Positions 50,232 through 55,540 of a stretch of 55,540 bases of DNA are shown here, piece after piece. The stretch is from Desulfobacterales bacterium. Its GTDB lineage: Bacteria; Desulfobacterota; UBA8473. The DNA lies in contig JACQWO010000007.1 of the NCBI GenBank assembly GCA_016209225.1, forward strand, positions 1 through 55,540, written 5' to 3'. Positions within the stretch are counted from its first letter, which is position 1; each line of letters opens with the position of its first letter. The translations under genes and the position numbers were made by a program. Under the pieces are notes generated by a model. It did not search any database and was not told where the DNA came from. It saw only the letters and a program-made list of their open reading frames with translations.

Positions 50232-51713
50232 ATGAAAATACTTCTCGTTTATCCAAAGAATCCAGACACCTTTTGGAGCTTCAAGTATGCTTTAAAATTT
50301 ATCTTTAAAAAGGCAAGTAACCCACCCCTCGGATTATTGACTGTAGCAGCAATGCTTCCTGAAGAGTGGGAAAAGAAATTTGTAGATATGAACGTAAACA
50401 TTTTGAGTGATAAATATCTTAAATGGGCCGATTTTGTCTTTGTAAGTGCCATGATTGTTCAAAAAGAATCCATAACAGAAATCATCACCAGATGCAAAAA
50501 AATAGGTGTTAAGATTGTAGCCGGTGGTCCTCTTTTTACCACTGGATACGAAGACTTCAAGGGTGTGGATCATTTTGTGCTTAATGAGGCTGAAGTTACA
50601 TTGCCACTCTTTTTAGAAGATTTACAAAACGGATGTGCTAAACATGTTTACACATCCAATCAATGGGCAGACATAAAAAAGACACCTCTCCCACTCTGGA
50701 AACTTGTTAACATGAAACAATATGTCACAATGAATATTCAATATTCACGAGGCTGCCCTTTTAACTGCGAATTCTGTGATATTACTCTACTCTATGGACG
50801 CATACCGCGAACAAAAGATAAAGATCAAGTAATAAAAGAGCTGGACAACCTTTACTCGCAAGGTTGGAGAAATGCAGTGTTTTTTGTTGATGATAATTTT
50901 ATCGGGAATAAAAGGAAGTTAAAAGAAGATATTTTGCCGGCTATTATTGAATGGATGAAGGAAAAAAAGCATCCCTTCTCTTTTATCACACAGGCATCTA
51001 TCGAACTTTCTGATGATGAAGAACTTATGCAATTAATGGTTCAAGCAGGATTTGATACAGTATTTATTGGCATTGAAACTCCGAACGAGAAGAGTTTAGC
51101 CGAATGTAGCAAGGTTCAGAATAAGAATCGCGATTTGGTTGCTTGTGTTAAAAAAGTCCAGAGGTTCGGTTTGCAGGTACAGGGAGGATTTATTGTTGGA
51201 TTTGATAATGACCCGCTCTCAATTTTTGAAACACAGATCAAATTTATCCAGAAAAGCGGGATTGTAACAGCAATGGTTGGTCTATTACATGCTCTCCCAA
51301 GCACAAACCTCTACTGTCGTCTTGATAAAGAGAAGCGATTGTTGAAAGGTGCTTCCGGCAATAACACAGATTTTTCAATTAACTTCATCCCCAAAATGAA
51401 CTATGAAGTGCTTATCGACGGTTATAAAAAGATTCTCAACACGGTCTATTCCCCTAAACATTACTATGAAAGAGTTAAAACATTCATAAAGGGATATAAA
51501 CCATTACAAAAAAAGACATATCGATTCCGTTTCAGCTATCTTGGGGCATTCTTTAAATCCATACTGTTTCTAGGTATAATAGGGAAAGAGAGGTATCATT
51601 ACTGGAAACTCTTTTTTTGGACTATGCTCAGACACCCGCGACTTTTTCCACAGGCAATAACCTTTGCAGTTTATGGCTTCCATTTTCGAAAGATTTTTGA
51701 AAAATACTTGTAA
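50232..51713 (+). CDS. B12-binding radical SAM protein (DUF4070 type)
   Basis: 493 residues. A cobalamin-binding-like N-terminal domain (about 1-145; KILLVYPKNPDTFWSFKYAL), radical SAM core with YSRGCPFNCEFCDITLLYG (CxxxCxxC) about 160-370, and a C-terminal helical DUF4070-like region. Such proteins methylate or rearrange unknown substrates and some act on hopanoids or lipids. Substrate unknown. The third B12-linked candidate here, with HgcA and the QueG-like protein. Confidence 0.85.
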   Translation: MKILLVYPKNPDTFWSFKYALKFIFKKASNPPLGLLTVAAMLPEEWEKKFVDMNVNILSDKYLKWADFVFVSAMIVQKESITEIITRCKKIGVKIVAGGPLFTTGYEDFKGVDHFVLNEAEVTLPLFLEDLQNGCAKHVYTSNQWADIKKTPLPLWKLVNMKQYVTMNIQYSRGCPFNCEFCDITLLYGRIPRTKDKDQVIKELDNLYSQGWRNAVFFVDDNFIGNKRKLKEDILPAIIEWMKEKKHPFSFITQASIELSDDEELMQLMVQAGFDTVFIGIETPNEKSLAECSKVQNKNRDLVACVKKVQRFGLQVQGGFIVGFDNDPLSIFETQIKFIQKSGIVTAMVGLLHALPSTNLYCRLDKEKRLLKGASGNNTDFSINFIPKMNYEVLIDGYKKILNTVYSPKHYYERVKTFIKGYKPLQKKTYRFRFSYLGAFFKSILFLGIIGKERYHYWKLFFWTMLRHPRLFPQAITFAVYGFHFRKIFEKYL

Positions 51714-51737
51714 GGGTAATCAAGGCAATATGGAAGA

Positions 51738-53024
51738 TCAAACCTTTCTTCTGTCATCCAGGACCCCCACATCCTGAGGTATAGTCCCCTCTTCAACTAA
51801 CACCACATTAGATTTAAGACGTATAACCTCTTTTAACTGATTAACTAACAATCCTTCCATTTTTTCCTTATCCACTGTTTTATTAAATTCTATCTTTATT
51901 GCTAATTCATCCAGCAGTTTTGGCCTATCTATAATAATCTGGAACCTGCCCAACTCCGGGTGTCTCCTTATTACGCCTTCCACCTCGGAGGGGTTCACAA
52001 ACACACCTTTTACCTTAGCAATGTCGCCGCTCCTTCCTAATATCCGCTTTAACCTGGGAGTTGATCTTCCACAAGGGCAAGGCTCTAAATTTAGGCCTTC
52101 TGTTATATCCCCTGTACGATATCTGATTATCGGCATAGCCTTTCTGACTATATCAGAGGCTACAATCTCACCGCCCTCACCGGGAGGAACGTGTCTACCT
52201 GTCTTAGGGCCTATAATCTCCACAAGAATTTCCTCATATAAATGCATACCACCGCCCTCAGAACATTCCGCAGCAATCAGTCCAAGGTCAGCAGTCCCAT
52301 AAGCCTCTCTGACTTCAGCTCCAAATGTCTTTTCCAATTTACCCTTTGTGTTCTCTGTCCTCACATCTCCGGCAACAACAAGGAGTCTTAAAGACAGTTC
52401 TTCTCTGGGATCTATCCCCATCTCTTTGGCTGTTTCCGCTAGTTGCAAAACAAACATTGTAAAACCCATTAAAACTGTCACCTTGACCAATTTCATCATC
52501 TCTATATGCATCTTGGACATACCAGGTCCACCCGGTAGAACCGCACAACCTACCTTCCTGAATGCCTCATCAAGAGCGGTTCCGGCAATGACCCAGTGAT
52601 AGCCGGTAGTCACATTTACTATATCTCTCTCTCGAACTCCACACATATAAAAACCCTTGGCTATCATCGCTGTCAACACATCGTATTCTTCTTTTGTGAA
52701 AGATAAAGTCATTGGCCCTGGAGCTATATATATTCTGGAAAGATCTTCAGGTTTAACAGCCAGCAGGTCACCAAAAGGAGGATTCGTTCTTTGATTTTCT
52801 ATTATTTGGGTTTTTGACAAAAAAGGAACCCTTTCATAATAGTCCTCAACCTTCTTAATATCATCTATCTTCATCCCGGCATCTTCAAAACTCCTGCGAT
52901 AATACGGGACATTACTATAGGCATATCGTAATTGGGGTAATAGCTTGCTCCATTGATATTCCAGAAGCTTATCCCTTGACATTGTTTCTGTCTCCATGCT
53001 CCAGTAGGTCCGATTCTCTACCAT
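51738..53024 (-). CDS. Phenylacetate-CoA ligase-like AMP-forming enzyme
   Basis: 428 residues: YSNVPYYRRSFEDAGMKIDD, REAYGTADLGLIAAEC (adenylate motif), IIRYRTGDITEG, CPCGRSTPRLKRILGRSGD. PaaK-family fold; CPCGR is typical. Activates an aromatic or other acid to its CoA ester; the acid is unknown. Convergent with the radical SAM gene (24-base gap). The nucleotide-binding loop normally reads SSGTTG but here is APGPMTLSFTKEEYDV, so activity may differ. Confidence 0.85.
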   Translation of the reverse strand: MVENRTYWSMETETMSRDKLLEYQWSKLLPQLRYAYSNVPYYRRSFEDAGMKIDDIKKVEDYYERVPFLSKTQIIENQRTNPPFGDLLAVKPEDLSRIYIAPGPMTLSFTKEEYDVLTAMIAKGFYMCGVRERDIVNVTTGYHWVIAGTALDEAFRKVGCAVLPGGPGMSKMHIEMMKLVKVTVLMGFTMFVLQLAETAKEMGIDPREELSLRLLVVAGDVRTENTKGKLEKTFGAEVREAYGTADLGLIAAECSEGGGMHLYEEILVEIIGPKTGRHVPPGEGGEIVASDIVRKAMPIIRYRTGDITEGLNLEPCPCGRSTPRLKRILGRSGDIAKVKGVFVNPSEVEGVIRRHPELGRFQIIIDRPKLLDELAIKIEFNKTVDKEKMEGLLVNQLKEVIRLKSNVVLVEEGTIPQDVGVLDDRRKV

Positions 53025-53114
53025 CTATTACTTCTCCTTGTTCTTATAGTCTTTAGTCAATATCTTTCTCGACTGTTTTGAAATTATCTCATTTACCCAT
53101 ATTATTTTTACTTC

Positions 53115-53891
53115 CTATCTTCCCTTAAACTGTGGTTTCCGCTTCTCCAAAAAAGCATTTACCCCTTCTGCGTGATCTTCGGTATCACATAATCCAGTCT
53201 GAACCATAGCCATATGATCCAACGTGCCTATCATATCTGAATCCAATCCCCTATTTATTGCGGATTTTGCCTTGCCAATAGCCTTAACTGCCCCCCTTGT
53301 CAACCTTCTTGCCAATTCCATTGCCTCATCTTCCAACTTGTCCGCGGCGACTACACGGTTTACCAGGCCAATCCTCTCTGCCTCTTTTGCATCAATTATG
53401 TCTCCGGTAAAGATAAACTCCTTTGCCCTGGCAAGACCGATTAGCCTGGGCAAAAGATATATCCCCACCATACCAGGAATAAGCCCAATCTTTATAAACA
53501 GTTCACCAAATTTTGCATTTTCCGATGCTATTCTTATATCACAGGCTATAGCAAGTTCACAGCCACCGGCTGTAGCGTATCCATTAACGGCGGCAATAAC
53601 CGGTTTCTCTAAAGTTATTATACTCATAACCAACCTCTGTGCCTTGGGACAACCCTCCTTTACAAAGGCACAATTTGCCTGCACATCAGACAGATCTGCC
53701 CCCGATGAAAATGCATCCCCTGCCCCATTAATAATCAGAGCCTTAACGTCATCATCATCTCCTGCTTCCTCAAACACCTTTCTTAGCCCTTCAATCATTT
53801 CCATACTCAGAGCATTTAACACATGGGGGCGATTCAAAGTAATCTTTAAAACCCCCTCTCTCTTTTCCAAAATAATGGTTTTATTTTCCAC
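53115..53891 (-). CDS. Enoyl-CoA hydratase/isomerase
   Basis: 258 residues. Crotonase fold: ALIINGAGDAFSSGADLSDV (oxyanion-hole), NGYATAGGCELAIACDIRI, GLIPGMVGIYLLPRLIGLAR. Catalytic Glu pair: one is replaced (ELFIKIGLIPG with M-V-G where E often stands), so it could be hydratase or isomerase. Between the CoA ligase and MaoC-type genes, suggesting one acyl-CoA degradation route. Confidence 0.9.
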   Translation of the reverse strand: MENKTIILEKREGVLKITLNRPHVLNALSMEMIEGLRKVFEEAGDDDDVKALIINGAGDAFSSGADLSDVQANCAFVKEGCPKAQRLVMSIITLEKPVIAAVNGYATAGGCELAIACDIRIASENAKFGELFIKIGLIPGMVGIYLLPRLIGLARAKEFIFTGDIIDAKEAERIGLVNRVVAADKLEDEAMELARRLTRGAVKAIGKAKSAINRGLDSDMIGTLDHMAMVQTGLCDTEDHAEGVNAFLEKRKPQFKGR

Positions 53892-53951
53892 TTGTATCTC
53901 CCTTTCTTTTTTTCAAATACCTATAGACACGAAATTAGATTTCAAAAACTT

Positions 53952-54104
53952 GACGGCTTCGTAAAAAGTCCATCTGCGGCGTTCCGCTGCATCTTCAGTC
54001 ATTGCAGCGTACAGGTAAGTACGCCTCATTCCTTCGGATTTGCGCGCCTTGCATCTGGAGCTTTTTACTGTGCCGTCTGATGTTTGACTTTTTACGATTT
54101 CATC
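53952..54104. repeat. MITE-like element with CGTAAAAAGTC terminal repeats
   Basis: Ends GACGGCTTCGTAAAAAGTC and GACTTTTTACGATTTCATC are inverted (about 19 bp, imperfect); a 115-bp GC-rich core between. No ORF. Related ends occur at 23352-23370 (start of the TPR gene) and 26321-26333. Sits between enoyl-CoA hydratase and MaoC-like genes. Confidence 0.7.
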
Positions 54105-54110
54105 AAAACT

Positions 54111-54557
54111 TCATTGCCTTCTCTTTGTCAAATGGGACATCTCATACATCATTACCGTTTCATCCCTTTGGTTTATTACCCTGTACTTTTCCTTTATAAC
54201 TCCTCTGTCTGGTTTTTTTGTCTCTTTCTTTTCAGTAATCTCAATCTCAACCCTTATGGTATCACCTGGTTTAACCGGTACCGACAACCTCATCCCATCC
54301 ATGCCCAAAAAAGCCATAACAGTTTCCTCAAATATGCCTAATCGCGTAAACAGACCCATGGCAAAGGAAAACGTTAATGGCCCTGGAGCTATTCTCCCCT
54401 TGTGGATGTTCTTCTTTGCAAACTCCTCATCCATAAACAAAGGACTGGATATCCCCGTAAGTTCAATAAAATCTATTATGTCTGTGTTTGTAATTGTCCT
54501 CGTAAGTGTGGTGAACTTCTGTCCTATTTCAAAATCCTCAAAATACATACTATTCAT
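54111..54557 (-). CDS. MaoC-like hotdog-fold dehydratase
   Basis: 148 residues: YFEDFEIGQKFTTLTRTITN, TDIIDFIELTGISSPLFMDE, PGPLTFSFAMGLFTRLGIFE, PVKPGDTIRVEIEITEKKET. MaoC dehydratase fold with D-x4-H replaced by D-x4-S (TGISSPLF), so the catalytic His of the hydratase motif is absent. May be a non-catalytic relative or act on a special acyl-CoA. AGGAG 6 bases before ATG 54557. With the ligase and hydratase it suggests a short acyl-CoA route. Confidence 0.85.
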   Translation of the reverse strand: MNSMYFEDFEIGQKFTTLTRTITNTDIIDFIELTGISSPLFMDEEFAKKNIHKGRIAPGPLTFSFAMGLFTRLGIFEETVMAFLGMDGMRLSVPVKPGDTIRVEIEITEKKETKKPDRGVIKEKYRVINQRDETVMMYEMSHLTKRRQ

Positions 54558-54871
54558 CAGTTACTCCTAGCTTTTACACCTTTCAAAAATTTAGGCTCTT
54601 GTATCTGGGGGTTACCTGACAACCAAATTATCATCTTCGTAATTTCCCATTCGGCATTACTCTGCAATCGATTCCAATATCATAGGGATAACAATCATAT
54701 AACAGCCTCAATATCTCTCTGTCAACAAATTATTAGCACATCCTGAAAAACGAAAAATTCCCTTTGGAGTAAACATTGGCAGGATCATTAAATCGTTCAG
54801 CGTTACCGTTAAACCGTGAACAGTGAACTATGAACAGTTTTTAAAAATGCCTGAAGTTAGTCCTGTTAGGC
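54558..54871. other. Gene-free interval before the integrase
   Basis: 314 bases without a supportable gene. It holds an AT-rich stretch and a short repetitive string (GTGAACAGTGAACTATGAAC at 54814-54833). No clear attC, promoter or terminator was seen. Confidence 0.4.
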
Positions 54872-55540
54872 TTAGCCGGACTCTGCTGATTTTGGTGATC
54901 CTTCCAGGAGGAGATCCAGTGGGCTTTTCGGTGCTGTCGTCATGTTCCGCATGACATGGGTGTAGATCATGGTCGTTTCGACATTCTGGTGTCCCAGAAG
55001 GGTCTGGATTTCACGGATGTTGACGCCGTTCATGAGGAGATGAGTGGCGAAACTGTGACGCAATGTGTGAACGGACGCCTGCTTCGCAATGCCCGCCTTC
55101 CTTGTGGCTGTACCCACAGCCTTCTGGATGGACGTTTCATCTATATGATGACGCCTGACTATTCCGCTTATGGGATCCACGGACAGCTTCGAAGAGGGGA
55201 AAACATACTGCCAGGCCCAGTCCTTTGCGGCGTTCGGATACTTCCGGCCAAGAGCGTCAGGCAGATAGACCTCCCCAAATCCCTTTGCAATGTCCTGATT
55301 GTGTAATGCCTTGACCTCCGTCAGGTACTGTTGAAGGGGTACCCGGACGGATTCCGGCAGGATTGTCGAACGGTCTTTGTCCCCCTTGGTTGACCGAACG
55401 AAAATCAGCCCTGATCCAAAATCGATATCCTTGACCCGCACACGGGCCAGCTCCATAAGGCGAATGCCTGCCCCGTAAATTATCTGCGCAATCAAAAGCT
55501 GCTTTCCCTCCATACAGGAGAATAGTTGCCGTACTTCCTC
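54872..55540 (-). CDS. Integron-type tyrosine integrase (C-terminal part, cut by window edge)
   Basis: 223 residues visible, continuing past the right edge (EEVRQLFSCMEGKQLLIAQI). Catalytic residues of the tyrosine recombinase: GAGIRLMELARVRVKDID (Arg), VHTLRHSFATHLLMNG (HxxR), LLGHQNVETTMIYTH (His, Tyr nucleophile). The stretch DWAWQYVFPSSKLSVDPISG then RRHHIDET is the extra domain specific to integron integrases (IntI). attI and any cassettes would lie beyond the right edge, if present. Start not visible. Confidence 0.88.
   Translation of the reverse strand, partial: EEVRQLFSCMEGKQLLIAQIIYGAGIRLMELARVRVKDIDFGSGLIFVRSTKGDKDRSTILPESVRVPLQQYLTEVKALHNQDIAKGFGEVYLPDALGRKYPNAAKDWAWQYVFPSSKLSVDPISGIVRRHHIDETSIQKAVGTATRKAGIAKQASVHTLRHSFATHLLMNGVNIREIQTLLGHQNVETTMIYTHVMRNMTTAPKSPLDLLLEGSPKSAESG

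Overview
The window looks like a chromosome segment of an anaerobic, sulfur-metabolising bacterium related to the Desulfobacterota (old Deltaproteobacteria). This is inferred from gene content: a polysulfide/thiosulfate-reductase-type operon, the mercury-methylation pair hgcAB, two genes that read through an in-frame TGA as selenocysteine, and the aromatic amino-acid/cmk/rpsA/sppA/IHF cluster common in that group. Most of the sequence is AT-rich; the restriction-modification block at 7.9-13.3 kb is clearly richer in G+C and was probably acquired.

Layout. 1-0.3 kb: end of a BrnT/BrnA toxin-antitoxin module. 0.4-6.4 kb, minus strand: an operon with a molybdopterin oxidoreductase, an FeS subunit, an NrfD membrane anchor, a YeeE/YedE sulfur transporter split into two proteins (the second with TGA at its conserved Cys position, followed by a hairpin like the E. 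coli fdhF SECIS), a rhodanese-like protein lacking its catalytic Cys, and a Cys-rich MerR regulator. 6.5-13.3 kb: a relic four-helix-bundle element, a possible integron cassette, and a type I R-M system with a gutted rhuM between hsdS and hsdR. 13.4-18.3 kb: an ABC-2/HlyD export system. 18.3-22.3 kb: a graveyard of internally deleted defence, transposase and toxin-antitoxin genes with two intact toxin-antitoxin pairs. 22.5-25.9 kb: an MCE/Mla lipid-transport operon whose permease has a frameshift. 26-29.5 kb: a HesB-like selenoprotein, hgcB, hgcA, a cysteine-dioxygenase-like cupin and a QueG-like FeS protein. 29.7-35.1 kb: a CBS protein, a deleted radical SAM gene, and four toxin-antitoxin modules separated by short repeats. 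35.1-51.7 kb, plus strand: a long housekeeping run (cysteine desulfurase, tsaD, rsmA, aroE, pilC-like, pheA, aroF, tyrA, aroA, cmk, rpsA, sppA, IHF, ppx, radical SAM) with five palindromic elements in its gaps. 51.7-54.6 kb: three acyl-CoA genes on the minus strand. 54.9 kb to the end: the C-terminal part of an integron-type integrase.

How the genes fit together. The first operon probably imports a reduced sulfur species and reduces it at the membrane, under MerR control. The hgc region combines corrinoid-dependent mercury methylation with sulfur-amino-acid oxidation and a selenium-containing FeS-type protein. Both selenoproteins imply that the cell makes selenocysteine, although no sel genes lie in the window. 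The accessory zone (6-35 kb) shows repeated internal deletions that leave both gene ends, plus several families of short palindromic repeats.
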